DNA of 64,000 bases from Planctomycetota bacterium (GTDB lineage: Bacteria > Planctomycetota > Phycisphaerae > Phycisphaerales > UBA1924), in the NCBI GenBank assembly GCA_017303555.1, contig JAFLCN010000001.1, forward strand, positions 434,001 through 498,000. Reading direction: 5' to 3'. Below, piece after piece: positions 33,437 to 42,572 of this stretch (positions are counted from its first letter, which is position 1; every line of letters begins with the position of its first letter). The translations under genes were made by a program, and so were the position numbers. Under the pieces are notes generated by a model. That model saw nothing but the letters and a program-made list of their open reading frames with translations. It was not told the DNA's origin and did not search any database.

Positions 33437-34678
33437 ATGTCGATCCACGTCTCAAAGCTCCGCTGCGGCATGGTGCTCCTTGTTGAGCCCAATCCCGCAG
33501 TTCGCTCGCTCGCTCTTTCCTGGCTCGTCCCCGGCGGTTCCGCCGAAGATCCGGCCTCACGCCTCGGCCGGGCCGCCATGTGGACCGAATTGCTCATGCG
33601 GGGCACGCACGCGCTCGATTCCCGCGCGCACGCCGATGCCGTGGACCGTCTCGGCGCCTCGCGCCACGTGGACAACGGAGCTTATTTCCTCCGCGTCAGT
33701 TCCATTTTGCTCGGCGAGCGGCTGCGACCCACCCTGCCTCTGCTCACCGACATGGTTCTCCGTCCCCGGTTCGATCAGGACGCCGTCGAACCCGCTCGCG
33801 ACCTCGCGCTCCAGGCCATCGCCTCCCTCGCCGACGACCCGCAGGAACGCGCCGTGCTCGCGGCACGGGAACGCCACTTCCGCTCTCCGCTCAATCGCTC
33901 GGGCCTCGGGACCGAAGCCGGACTGACCTCGATCACCCATGATGAGCTCGTCAAGGGATGGAGCGAAGTGCAGAACCCGGCGCGTTCCATCTTCTGCGCC
34001 GCCGGCGCGGTCGATCCCGCGGAGCTCGCGCAGCAACTCGACGAACTCTTCGCCGACTGGGCCGGTACCGATCCCGAGCCCGCCGTCGAAGGCACCGCGC
34101 CGCGAGGCTACGCGCACGAGCTCGACGACACGAACCAGGTTCAGATCGTCCTCGTCTACGACGCCCCGCCCGAGTCTTCTCCCGATGCCCTGCTCGAGAA
34201 GATCGTCGTCAGCGTCCTCTCGGGCGGCATGTCCGGGCGGCTGTTCAGCGAGGTCCGCGAGAAGAGAGGACTTTGCTACAGCGTGAGCGCGGGCTACCGG
34301 GGCGATCGCGACACCGGAGGCGTGGTTGGATACGTCGGCACCAAGCCCGAACGTGCGCAGGAAAGCCTCGATGTGCTGGTCTCCGAGCTCCGACGCATCC
34401 TGACACCAGAAGGCGCCGTGACCGCCGATGAGTTCGAGCGTGCCCGCATCGGCATGAAGAGCCGCCTCGTCTTTTCCGGCGAATCCTCCGCCGCCAGGGC
34501 CGCGGCACTCGGCGCCGACTACTTCCGCCTCGGCAAGTGCCGCACGCTTCAGGAACTCGCTCAGGAAGTGGACGAGCTCACGCTCGATCGCGTGAACGAC
34601 TACCTCTCGAGGCGTCGGCTCGGACAGATGACGATTCAAACCGTCGGCCCGGCAGCGCTCAACCCGCCGGGCGAATAA
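33437..34678 (+). CDS. M16 peptidase-like protein lacking the zinc motif
   Basis: 413 residues with the M16 layout: N-terminal lobe (about 5-190) and C-terminal lobe (200-400, with SGGMSGRLFSEVREKRGLCYSVSA, the substrate-clamp segment). In the first lobe the HXXEH site that binds zinc should sit at residues 47-51; there it reads AMWTE, in the exact context GRA...LLMRGT of the active family (GLAHFLEHMLFKGT). Catalysis is therefore not expected. Inactive M16 subunits usually pair with an active one, but no such gene is adjacent. The ATG at 33437 is chosen as the start of the beta strand MSIHVSKL. Confidence 0.8.
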   Translation: MSIHVSKLRCGMVLLVEPNPAVRSLALSWLVPGGSAEDPASRLGRAAMWTELLMRGTHALDSRAHADAVDRLGASRHVDNGAYFLRVSSILLGERLRPTLPLLTDMVLRPRFDQDAVEPARDLALQAIASLADDPQERAVLAARERHFRSPLNRSGLGTEAGLTSITHDELVKGWSEVQNPARSIFCAAGAVDPAELAQQLDELFADWAGTDPEPAVEGTAPRGYAHELDDTNQVQIVLVYDAPPESSPDALLEKIVVSVLSGGMSGRLFSEVREKRGLCYSVSAGYRGDRDTGGVVGYVGTKPERAQESLDVLVSELRRILTPEGAVTADEFERARIGMKSRLVFSGESSAARAAALGADYFRLGKCRTLQELAQEVDELTLDRVNDYLSRRRLGQMTIQTVGPAALNPPGE

Positions 34679-34742
34679 AGTCGCATCCAAACTCGGGGAA
34701 CGAGATTCAAGGCCCCAAAGCCGGCACACAAGCCGCTCCGCT

Positions 34743-36623
34743 TCAGATCTTCGGCCGCGATTCCTTCAACGACATCGCGATGCCCACCTCCTGGAGCCTC
34801 ACGCTCGCCCGATCGAGCCGGTCCTTCGCGTGATAGAACTCGTCGGCATCGACCGATTTCCAATCCGCCCGCGCGCGTTCGACAAAGCCCCGCAGCGCCT
34901 CGATCCGCGCCTGCAGCTCCACGCGGTTCTCGGCTTCGAGAATGTCCTTGTACCGATCGAAACGTTCCCCGATCCACTTGAGATCCAGGGCGGAATTGGC
35001 GATCAGGTCCACGATGCGGTGCCGCGTCATGTCCTCGCGCGCGTGGACAAAGCTCTCCTGTTCCATCCGGTCCACTTCTTCCCGCGTCAAACCGTGATTC
35101 GGGATGACCTGCAGCAACGCTCGCTTCCCGCTCCGCCGTTCGTGCGCCGAGACGTTGAGAACCCCGCTCGAATCCACCAAAAACTGGACCTCGAGCTGCG
35201 GGATACCGGCCGGCATCGGCGGGATACCCCGAAGGTGGAACTCGGCCAGCTTGCGGCAGTCCGCCGCCATCTCCCGCTCGCCCTGAAAAACCGAAAGCCG
35301 GATCGAAGTCTGATTGTCCACGCTCGTCGAGAAGAACTCGCTCGCACGCGCCGGCACCGTGGTGTTCCGCACGATCAGCTTCGCAACCGCGCCGCCGACC
35401 GTTTCCACGCCCAGCGAAAGCGGGATCACATCCAGAAGCAACGCCCCCTTGGTCTTCCCGGAGAGAATCGAGGCCTGAACCGCCGCGCCGAGCGCGACGA
35501 CCTTGTCCGGATCGACGGCGATGTACGGCTCCAATCCAAAGAACTCGCCGACCAGCCGCCGGATCAGGGGCGTGCGTGTCATGCCCCCCACCATGACCAC
35601 CCGGTCGATCGCTGCCGCCCGGTCCTTCAGCGCGTCCGAAATCGCCCGCCGGCAGTGCGCGAGCGTCCGATCGACGAGCGGTCTCAGGATCGTCTCGTAC
35701 TCCGCACGATCCACCGTCCGTCGGATCGTCCGCTCCGAGAGGACGCACTCGATCGAGGCCGATTCACGCTCCGAAAGCTCCCGCTTGAGCGCTTCGGCAT
35801 CGCGCGACAGGGTTCGGCGATCCGTTGGCGAGAGCGATGCCGGATCGGAACCCAGCAGGTACTCCAGGAGCAGATGATCCGCATCGTCGCCGCCCAGGCG
35901 CGTGTCACCGGCGGTCGCCAGCACCTCGAAAAAACTCGTTTCGCCCTCACGCTGCGCCGGCGTGATGCGCAGGATCGAGACATCGAACGTGCCGCCCCCG
36001 AAGTCGTAGACCGCGACCAGACGCTCCGCCTTTTCTTCGCTCCGCCCGGCACCGAGCCCGTACGCGAGCGCCGCCGCAGTCGGCTCGTTCACGATCCGCA
36101 CGACCTCCAGCCCCGCAAGCCGCCCCGCATCGCGCGTCGCCTGGCGCTGCGCATCGTCGAAGTACGCGGGCACCGTGATGACCGCCCTGGACACCTCGGT
36201 CCCGAGCGCCCTGCTGGCCCGTTCGCGCAGCGAGCGCAGAATCATCGCGGAAACTTCCTGCGGCGAAAAAACGTCCTCGCGCCCGCTCAGCACGATCCGG
36301 ATCCGCGCCGTCTCGTGCTCCCCCGCCACAACCTGGAATGGAAGGAACGCCCGATCCGATTCCACATCCGCGAGCGACCTGCCCATCAGCCGCTTCACAC
36401 TCGAAACCGTCGTCGCCGCAAACTCGTGCGCCCGCTCCTTCGCCTCGTGCCCCACCCACACGCCGCCCCCGTCATCAAACCGCACCACGCTGGGCAGGAG
36501 CGCTCGCCCGGCCTCGTCTTCGATCACCCGCGGGCCGCGTTCATCGCAGATCGCCACCAGGCTGTTCGTCGTGCCCAGGTCGATGCCGACAATCGGAGAT
36601 GTGGATGGAGCGCCGTCTGCCAC
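34743..36623 (-). CDS. Hsp70 chaperone (DnaK/HscA-like)
   Basis: 626 residues. The nucleotide-binding domain (about 12-380) has [15 protein letters not shown], the [14 protein letters not shown] and [10 protein letters not shown] boxes and [12 protein letters not shown]. The substrate domain follows ([15 protein letters not shown]), then a helical lid (about 510-626). No C-terminal EEVD-like or DnaK disordered Gly-rich tail is present, and the length is nearer HscA than DnaK. GTG at 36623 is the most plausible start, though no ribosome site is clear. No iron-sulfur (isc) genes are nearby, so an HscA role is not shown. It is divergent from the NfeD-like gene. Confidence 0.8.
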   Translation of the reverse strand: MADGAPSTSPIVGIDLGTTNSLVAICDERGPRVIEDEAGRALLPSVVRFDDGGGVWVGHEAKERAHEFAATTVSSVKRLMGRSLADVESDRAFLPFQVVAGEHETARIRIVLSGREDVFSPQEVSAMILRSLRERASRALGTEVSRAVITVPAYFDDAQRQATRDAGRLAGLEVVRIVNEPTAAALAYGLGAGRSEEKAERLVAVYDFGGGTFDVSILRITPAQREGETSFFEVLATAGDTRLGGDDADHLLLEYLLGSDPASLSPTDRRTLSRDAEALKRELSERESASIECVLSERTIRRTVDRAEYETILRPLVDRTLAHCRRAISDALKDRAAAIDRVVMVGGMTRTPLIRRLVGEFFGLEPYIAVDPDKVVALGAAVQASILSGKTKGALLLDVIPLSLGVETVGGAVAKLIVRNTTVPARASEFFSTSVDNQTSIRLSVFQGEREMAADCRKLAEFHLRGIPPMPAGIPQLEVQFLVDSSGVLNVSAHERRSGKRALLQVIPNHGLTREEVDRMEQESFVHAREDMTRHRIVDLIANSALDLKWIGERFDRYKDILEAENRVELQARIEALRGFVERARADWKSVDADEFYHAKDRLDRASVRLQEVGIAMSLKESRPKI

Positions 36624-36771
36624 GTGCAACGATAGTGAACACTTGCGCGCCGCGCTCGTGAATCCGCGTTCAAACCGCGGGCGCGAAACCGCCCGAACGC
36701 TTTCCGGAACAATCGCCCGAGGAGTCTGCGCCGATCGCTTACGATTGTGCACAGAAAGGGGGTGGAGTCTC
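36624..36771. promoter_or_regulatory. divergent promoter region between Hsp70 and NfeD-like genes
   Basis: About 148 bases with no gene. It should carry promoters for both directions. I see GGAAC at about 36706-36710 (a possible ECF-type -35) on the plus strand, but no convincing partner box, and TACGAT at about 36740 resembles a -10. Nothing more can be supported. Confidence 0.3.
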
Positions 36772-37344
36772 ATGCTCGAACTTTTCTTCGGCGACAACGC
36801 GGGCTATTTCGCACTTCCGGCGGCGCTGGGAACGGCGTTCTTTCTGTTCCGCCTGGTCTTCCTCATGCTCGGACATGCCCACGGGATGGACTTCGACTCG
36901 CACGTCGATCCCTCGCATCCCGACCCCGGCGAGGCCTTCAAGCTGCTCAGCCTGCAAAGCGTTTCGACCTTCTCGATGGGCTTCGGATGGGGCGGTCTGG
37001 GCGCGTACCGCGGCGGCGGTATGTCGTGGCAGACCAGCGTGCTCGTCGCCATCGTCGCCGGCGTCGGCATGGTCTGGCTGCTCGCGCTCATGCTCAAGGC
37101 CGTCTTCGATATGCAGCAGAGCGGAAACATCACCCTCGACTCCGCGCTCGGGGGCGAGGGCGAGGTGTACGTCAGCATCCCCGCGGCCGGACAGGGCTCG
37201 GGCCAGGTGCGCCTCGTGCTCAACGAGCGGATGCGCATCGTCAACGCCAAGTCCGAAGGCCAGGCCATCGGCTCCACGCAGCGCGTGCGGGTCGTGCGGG
37301 TCCATCAGGACAATACAGTCGGCGTCGTCGCGCTCGATGCGTAG
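36772..37344 (+). CDS. NfeD-like (YuaF-like) membrane protein, flotillin partner
   Basis: 190 residues: a membrane helix near 12-33, a Gly-rich segment (about 60-85), a second membrane helix (about 88-108), and an OB-fold-like C-terminal beta domain (about 120-190: [37 protein letters not shown]). NfeD-type proteins act next to flotillins; the very next gene on the same strand is a flotillin, 83 bases on. GGAG at 36764-36767, 4 bases upstream, supports the start. Confidence 0.75.
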   Translation: MLELFFGDNAGYFALPAALGTAFFLFRLVFLMLGHAHGMDFDSHVDPSHPDPGEAFKLLSLQSVSTFSMGFGWGGLGAYRGGGMSWQTSVLVAIVAGVGMVWLLALMLKAVFDMQQSGNITLDSALGGEGEVYVSIPAAGQGSGQVRLVLNERMRIVNAKSEGQAIGSTQRVRVVRVHQDNTVGVVALDA

Positions 37345-37427
37345 CACGCCGTTGAAACAGGTTTGAACCGATCACTCGCACGCAAAGGTCCGTTCAAGAC
37401 GGCCGGCGAAACAAGCAGGAGGGCACC

Positions 37428-39053
37428 ATGAACTCGATCCAACTTCTCGCACAATCGGGCACACAGTCCACCCAGCCGCTCATCTGGCTCGGCCTCGTCG
37501 GCGCGGGGCTGCTGCTCATGCTCTTCTTTGTGGTCTTCGTCGTGAAGCAGTACAAGCGCTGCCCGTCGAACCGCATCCTCGTCATCTACGGCCGCGTCGG
37601 TGGCAATCGCGCATCCAAGTGCATGCACGGCGGCGGCGCGTTCGTCATCCCCCTCATCCAGGACTACTCCTACCTCTCGCTCGAACCCATCGTCATCGAC
37701 ATCCCGCTCGAGGGCGCACTCTCGCAGAACAACATCCGCGTAAACGTTCCCGCAACCTTCACCGTCGGCGTCTCCACCGATCCGGTGCTGATGAACAACG
37801 CCGCCGAGCGTCTCCTGAACCTTCCCATCCAGGCCATCCGCGAGCAGACGCAGGACATCATCCTCGGCCAGCTCCGCCTCGTCATCGCAACGCTCTCGAT
37901 CGAAGAGATCAACAAGGATCGCGAAAAGTTCATGACCCTGGTGAACGAGAACGTCGCCAAGGAAGTCAACAAGATCGGCCTCGAACTCATCAACGTCAAC
38001 GTCCGCGACATCACCGACGAATCCGGATACATCCAGGCCATCGGCAAGCGTGCCGCGGCAGAAGCCATCAACCGCGCCAAGGTCGAAGTCGCACAGCAGG
38101 AACGCGACGGCGCGATCGGCGAAGCCCTCGCCATCCGCGAACGAAACGTGCAGGTCGCCAACGAAAGCGCCATGGCCGCGAAGGGCCAGAAGGACGCCGA
38201 GCAGAACAAGCGCGTCGCCGTCGCGGCACTCGAAGCCCAGGCCATCGCCGGCGAAGCCCAGTCCAATCGCGATATGGAAGTCTCCCGCGCCCAGCGCGAC
38301 GCCGAATCGATGGCCGCGAAGAAGAAAGCGGAGCAGGAGCAGCGAATCTCGGTCGCACAGGCAGAAACACTGGCGACCACCGGCGAAAATACCGCCCGCG
38401 CCACCATGGCCGAGAGCAACGCCAAGCTCGCGGAGATCCAGGCCGAATCGCGCAAACGCTCCGAAGTCGCCGCGGCAAAGGCTCAAGAAGCGATCCTCAT
38501 CGCCCAGCGCGAACAAGAACTCGCCCGTCTCAGCAAAGAAACCCTCGCCTCGCAGGAAATCGAACGCAAGCGCATCGAGATCGCCGCGGGCGCAGAAGCC
38601 GAACGCCAGCGCATCGAGGCGAAGGGCACCGCCGACGCCATCCTCGCCAAGTACGAAGCCGAGGCTATGGGCACCCAGAAAGTCCTCGAAGCCAAGGCCG
38701 AGGGCTACCGCAAACTCATCGAGGCCTGCGGCAGCAACCCCCAGGTCGGCCCCACGCTCCTCTTGATCGAGCAGTTGCCCGCACTGGTCGCCGAACAGGT
38801 CAAGGCCGTGCAGAATCTCAAGATCGACAAGATCACCGTCTGGGATGGCGGTTCGCAGAACGGCAGCGGTCGCAACACGACTGCCGATTGGGTCTCCGGC
38901 ATGGTGGGCGCGCTCCCGAAACTGCACGAACTCGCAAACCAGGCGGGCATCGAACTGCCGCCGGCCTTGGGACGGGTTGCCGCGAACAACAGAACAGACA
39001 ACCACACCAACGGCGACATCGAAACCGCACCCGAAATCAAGCCCCGCAAGTAG
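37428..39053 (+). CDS. flotillin (YqiK-type)
   Basis: 541 residues. An N-terminal membrane helix (about 18-39) precedes the SPFH/band-7 domain (about 45-210: NRILVIYGRVGG, then GLELINVNVRDITDESGY). The C-terminal half (about 220-440) is a long Ala/Glu/Lys coiled coil with the EAEA-type repeats typical of flotillins. It forms scaffold assemblies in the inner membrane thought to organise lipid domains. GGAGGG at 37418-37423 is 4-5 bases upstream of the ATG. It is followed by an intrinsic terminator. Confidence 0.85.
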   Translation: MNSIQLLAQSGTQSTQPLIWLGLVGAGLLLMLFFVVFVVKQYKRCPSNRILVIYGRVGGNRASKCMHGGGAFVIPLIQDYSYLSLEPIVIDIPLEGALSQNNIRVNVPATFTVGVSTDPVLMNNAAERLLNLPIQAIREQTQDIILGQLRLVIATLSIEEINKDREKFMTLVNENVAKEVNKIGLELINVNVRDITDESGYIQAIGKRAAAEAINRAKVEVAQQERDGAIGEALAIRERNVQVANESAMAAKGQKDAEQNKRVAVAALEAQAIAGEAQSNRDMEVSRAQRDAESMAAKKKAEQEQRISVAQAETLATTGENTARATMAESNAKLAEIQAESRKRSEVAAAKAQEAILIAQREQELARLSKETLASQEIERKRIEIAAGAEAERQRIEAKGTADAILAKYEAEAMGTQKVLEAKAEGYRKLIEACGSNPQVGPTLLLIEQLPALVAEQVKAVQNLKIDKITVWDGGSQNGSGRNTTADWVSGMVGALPKLHELANQAGIELPPALGRVAANNRTDNHTNGDIETAPEIKPRK

Positions 39054-39098
39054 CCGCGCGTCATTCCGCACGCCATCAGCAGCAATCCGGATCGCCAG

Positions 39099-39127
39099 GA
39101 GGCGGGCCTTTCGGGCCCGCCTCTTTC
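39099..39127 (+). terminator. intrinsic terminator between flotillin and pheT
   Basis: Perfect 10-bp stem GAGGCGGGCC (39099-39108) with GGCCCGCCTC (39114-39123), loop TTTCG, then TTTCC. It lies 46 bases after the flotillin stop and 20 before pheT, so pheT needs its own promoter within or beyond it, or leaky read-through; no promoter could be placed. Confidence 0.7.
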
Positions 39128-39142
39128 CTACCCTTCCGCCCT

Positions 39143-41254
39143 ATGCATATCGCGGCCAACTGGCTCAATTCCTACCTCGAACCCGGCAACCTGACCCCCG
39201 CCGAAATCGAAGCGGCGCTCATCGACGCCGGCTTCGAAATCGAATCGCAGGAAAAACTTCCCGACGGTGACACCCGTTTCGACGTTGCGATTACATCCAA
39301 CCGGGGCGATGCCCTTTGCCTGGTCGGTCTCGCCCGCGAGGCCGCGGCAAAGACCGGCCGCAAGCTCAAGTCGCCCGGTACTGGCGGCAAGGAAAAGCCC
39401 GAGCCCGCACCCGCCTCCGAAGATGTCTCGTCGGCGATCAAGCTCGAGAACCGCGTGCCGCAGGCCTGCCCGATGTTCACGGTCCGCGTGATCAAGGGTG
39501 TCAAGGTCGGCCCGAGCCCCGCGTGGCTGGTGCGCGCCCTCGAATCCGTCGGACAACGCTCGATCAACAACGTCGTCGATGTCACCAACTTCATCAACTT
39601 CGAACTCGGCAACCCCTGCCACGTCTTCGACCTGAAGAAGCTCGCGGGCAGCGAGCTCGTCATTCGCGAAGCAACCGAAGGCGAAAAGCTCCTCACGCTC
39701 GACGGCAAGCAGCGCGTGCTGAAAGCCGGAGAGATCGTCGTCGCCGATGCACAGCGCGCCCAGGGTCTTGCCGGCATCATGGGCGGCGGCGAATCCGAAG
39801 TGTCGAGTTCCACCACCGACATCGCCCTCGAGATGGCCACGTGGGATCCCGTCCGAGTCCGCTCCGCGGCACGCCGACTCCAGATCCGCACCGACGCCAG
39901 CCACCGCTACGAGCGCTTCGTTGATGCCCGCACATTGGAAGCAGCTTCCCGCCGTGCCGCGAGCTTGATCGTCGAAGTCGCGGGTGGCCAGCTTCTGAAA
40001 TGTGTCCTCAACGCCGGCGCACCCGCCGCGTCGCCGACCGTTGTTTCGCTCCGTCCAGAGCGCTGCGCAAAGATTCTCGGTATCACTGTGCCGCAGGATC
40101 GAATCGTCTCGATCCTCAAGAGCATCGAGATCGCCGTTCAGCCGCAAGGCAACGCCTTGCAGTGCACGATTCCCCCGTTCCGCCCCGATCTCACCCGCGA
40201 GATCGACCTCATCGAAGAAATCGCCCGCCAGCACGGTCTCGATCAGATTCCGCTCGCCCCGCGCCTCGCGGTTTCGGTCAAGCGTCCGCAGGATCGCGTG
40301 CGTGCCCGCCGCGAATTGAGCGCTGTTCTCGGTGGCCTCGGCTTCTTCGAAACCGTCACGTTTTCGTTCACACGCCCCGAGCGCGCTGCGGCATTCGTTT
40401 CGACTGGACTCTCGACCATCGGCGTCGACGACGATCGCCGCGGCGAAGAGCCCACGCTCCGCCCCAGTCTTCTCACCGGCCTGCTCGCCTGCCGCAAGGC
40501 AAACCTTGACGGCCAAGTGACAAACCCCGGCGGTGTGCGCCTCTACGAGACCGCATCGGTCTTTGCTTCCGGCGAAGGCAATGCAGCGGTCGAACACCGC
40601 AGCCTCGGCTTGCTCATGGATGTGCCGTTCTCGGGCAAGACTGCCACGCTCGCCGAAAAGCAAGAAGGAATCCGCTCGCTCCGTGGCGCGATCGAAGCCG
40701 TCGTCACATCGCTCGGCGGCACCACCGTGGCCTCCAAACTCGACATCCGCCCCGAAAAGCCGCTCTCCGCAGGATTCGAGCCCGGTGCGTTCGCGACCGT
40801 CCGCATCGGCGAAACGCGCATCGGCCACTTCGGCCTGCTCGCAGCGCCGAGCGTCAAAGCCTTCGGCCTCGATCAGCCTCTTGTCGGTGCCGAACTTCGC
40901 GTCGATGATCTCCTCGCCCTTTACCCGCCGCGAGGTTCGATCACCCCGCTCCCCGAGTTCCCCTCCGTCGAGCGCGATCTCTCGCCCGTTGTCGCCGAAT
41001 CCACAACGTGGGCCGATGTTTCGCGCCTCGTGCAAGGTGTCGGATCAACAAACGAAGGCAAACGCATCGAATCGTTCCGCTTCATCGGCACCTACCGGGG
41101 CAAGCAGCTCGGCGAGGGCAAGAAGAGCGTCACGCTCCGCGTCGTCTTCCGAGATCCGACCCGCACGCTCCGCCATGAAGAAGTGGACCCCGAGGTCGGT
41201 GTGCTGATGGACCGGATGAAGACCGAGCTTCACGCCGAGTTCAGGGGCGTTTGA
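39143..41254 (+). CDS. pheT: phenylalanyl-tRNA synthetase beta chain without tRNA-binding domain
   Basis: 703 residues; most bacterial PheT are near 790-800. The N-terminal B1 segment runs from MHIAANWLNSYLE to DAGFEIE and then goes straight to the B3/B4-like RFDVAITSNRGDALCLVGLARE, so the EMAPII-like tRNA-binding domain normally inserted at about residue 40-150 is missing. The B5 helix-turn-helix domain (about 320-390: FRPDLTREIDLIEEIARQHG), the catalytic-like core and the FDX-ACB anticodon domain at the C-terminus (about 610-703: SFRFIGTYRGKQLGEGKKS) are intact. It charges tRNA-Phe together with PheS, which is not in this window. Confidence 0.9.
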   Translation: MHIAANWLNSYLEPGNLTPAEIEAALIDAGFEIESQEKLPDGDTRFDVAITSNRGDALCLVGLAREAAAKTGRKLKSPGTGGKEKPEPAPASEDVSSAIKLENRVPQACPMFTVRVIKGVKVGPSPAWLVRALESVGQRSINNVVDVTNFINFELGNPCHVFDLKKLAGSELVIREATEGEKLLTLDGKQRVLKAGEIVVADAQRAQGLAGIMGGGESEVSSSTTDIALEMATWDPVRVRSAARRLQIRTDASHRYERFVDARTLEAASRRAASLIVEVAGGQLLKCVLNAGAPAASPTVVSLRPERCAKILGITVPQDRIVSILKSIEIAVQPQGNALQCTIPPFRPDLTREIDLIEEIARQHGLDQIPLAPRLAVSVKRPQDRVRARRELSAVLGGLGFFETVTFSFTRPERAAAFVSTGLSTIGVDDDRRGEEPTLRPSLLTGLLACRKANLDGQVTNPGGVRLYETASVFASGEGNAAVEHRSLGLLMDVPFSGKTATLAEKQEGIRSLRGAIEAVVTSLGGTTVASKLDIRPEKPLSAGFEPGAFATVRIGETRIGHFGLLAAPSVKAFGLDQPLVGAELRVDDLLALYPPRGSITPLPEFPSVERDLSPVVAESTTWADVSRLVQGVGSTNEGKRIESFRFIGTYRGKQLGEGKKSVTLRVVFRDPTRTLRHEEVDPEVGVLMDRMKTELHAEFRGV

Positions 41255-41297
41255 ATTTCGATGCGCCCGGGCGGCCGACGCTCTTGCCGGACGCTCG

Positions 41298-42158
41298 CTA
41301 GCGCCCCGCCGGATGCAACACGCCGGCTCGAAGAACCGACCGCACGCGCTCGGGCGCAAGACCAAAGCGCCTGCGGAACTCGATCGCGAACTGGGCCGGG
41401 TCCGAATACCCAAAGCCCGAAGCGATTGCGCCGATCGGCGCTCGAACCGCCGCGAGCTGATCCACCGCAGACCTGAGGCGCAGACACGCCCGAAATTCCT
41501 GCGTCGTCATCCCGATCCGGCGCTTGAACGCCTGGCAGAGGTGCGACGTCGAAACACCCACTCGCCGTGCGATCTCATCAAGCCCGATGCTCTCGCCGAT
41601 GCTCAGCGAAATCAGCTCCTGCGCCCGCCGCACATAGTCCTCATCGTTCACGCCATGGCGCGAAGGCGCACGGAGCGACCGCTCCGCGTACGCGCCGTCG
41701 ATCAGCGACCCGACGGCCTCTCGCAGAACGTCGTCCGCTTCTCCCGGGCGAGGCACCTCGCTCGCGAGCCGCGAAAGCGCCAGGTACGTCGCGTCGCTCA
41801 TCGGCCCATCCACAAACGTCAACGGCTGATCCCGGCGCGCATCCACCCTCGGATCGTGCGGGCGGATCGCATCGGCCAGGATCGACGCCGGAACCCGGAT
41901 AAAAAGCGTCGTCTCGCGCAGCGAGCACACGCTCCGCGCCGTGTAATGACAACCCTTGTTGTAAAAAACCGCCCGAACAGGGGTCGTGATCCGCTCGCCC
42001 CGCCCCGCCTGCGTCACCGCGATCACGCTCCGCGGAATCGCGACAAGGTGCGACCGCGCGACCGAATGGCGCAGCTCACCCGGCGTCCGGCTCAGCGACC
42101 TGAACACGCCCGCTTCGAAGTGATTGGTTCGGACAAGTACAGTCGTTTGCGAACGCAT
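41298..42158 (-). CDS. AraC family transcriptional regulator
   Basis: 286 residues. The C-terminal third (about 195-280) has two helix-turn-helix units: IGLDEIARRVGVSTSHLCQAFKRRIGMTTQEF and the second IGAIASGFGYSDPAQFAIEFRRRFG. The N-terminal 130 residues form a possible cupin-like sensing domain without a recognisable ligand motif. It is divergent from ilvE across a 414-base region that carries two palindromes, so it may control ilvE and itself; this is inference. Confidence 0.85.
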   Translation of the reverse strand: MRSQTTVLVRTNHFEAGVFRSLSRTPGELRHSVARSHLVAIPRSVIAVTQAGRGERITTPVRAVFYNKGCHYTARSVCSLRETTLFIRVPASILADAIRPHDPRVDARRDQPLTFVDGPMSDATYLALSRLASEVPRPGEADDVLREAVGSLIDGAYAERSLRAPSRHGVNDEDYVRRAQELISLSIGESIGLDEIARRVGVSTSHLCQAFKRRIGMTTQEFRACLRLRSAVDQLAAVRAPIGAIASGFGYSDPAQFAIEFRRRFGLAPERVRSVLRAGVLHPAGR

Positions 42159-42572
42159 CCCAGCTCCCTAAGCCCACGGAAGCAACTTCGCTTATTCGGC
42201 GTCCGCACCCGGAAGTTGCACGGGCCGCTCACAAGAGCATTTCCATACAAATCCCGGCTGCGCGGCCCGAAAGACGGCGATGGGCAAGGCAGTCAGATGC
42301 GCACCTCAACCAAACCACTCGGAACCCGATTCGATTTTGGGACAAAATTGGCCAAACACCGACTCCGCGGTTTTTTCCCGGCCGCCGCAGGAATGTGCAA
42401 CCAGCCGCGCCCGCCGGCGCACGCCCCCGCTGCTCCCCGATCGCCCGTTGAAACCGTTTCAGCCCCTCAGCCATTCTGCATCCGTATCATGCTTTCGGAA
42501 GACAGACCGCCGCCCGGCCACGGGAGTTTCGCGGGGCGACGGGTTCTGTTCGCAGCCGCCTGGAGTCTTTAC
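42159..42572. promoter_or_regulatory. divergent control region AraC regulator / ilvE, with two palindromes
   Basis: 414 bases with no gene. Two clean palindromes stand out in otherwise GC-rich sequence: ATTTT-GGGAC-AAAAT at 42334-42348 and TGAAAC-C-GTTTCA at 42449-42461, which is the shape of an AraC or LacI-type operator half-site pair. Short open frames here (for example from 42489) have no ribosome site. The ribosome site for ilvE (GGAG 42562-42565) is at the right edge. Confidence 0.45.

Noticed and set aside
34830..36635. Plus-strand frame of 601 codons
   Set aside because: Shadow of the Hsp70 gene; the Hsp70 frame is fully conserved.
39128..41035. Minus-strand frame of 635 codons and 37305-39071 (588 codons)
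   Set aside because: Antisense to pheT and flotillin; composition and lack of motifs fit shadows of GC-rich coding DNA.
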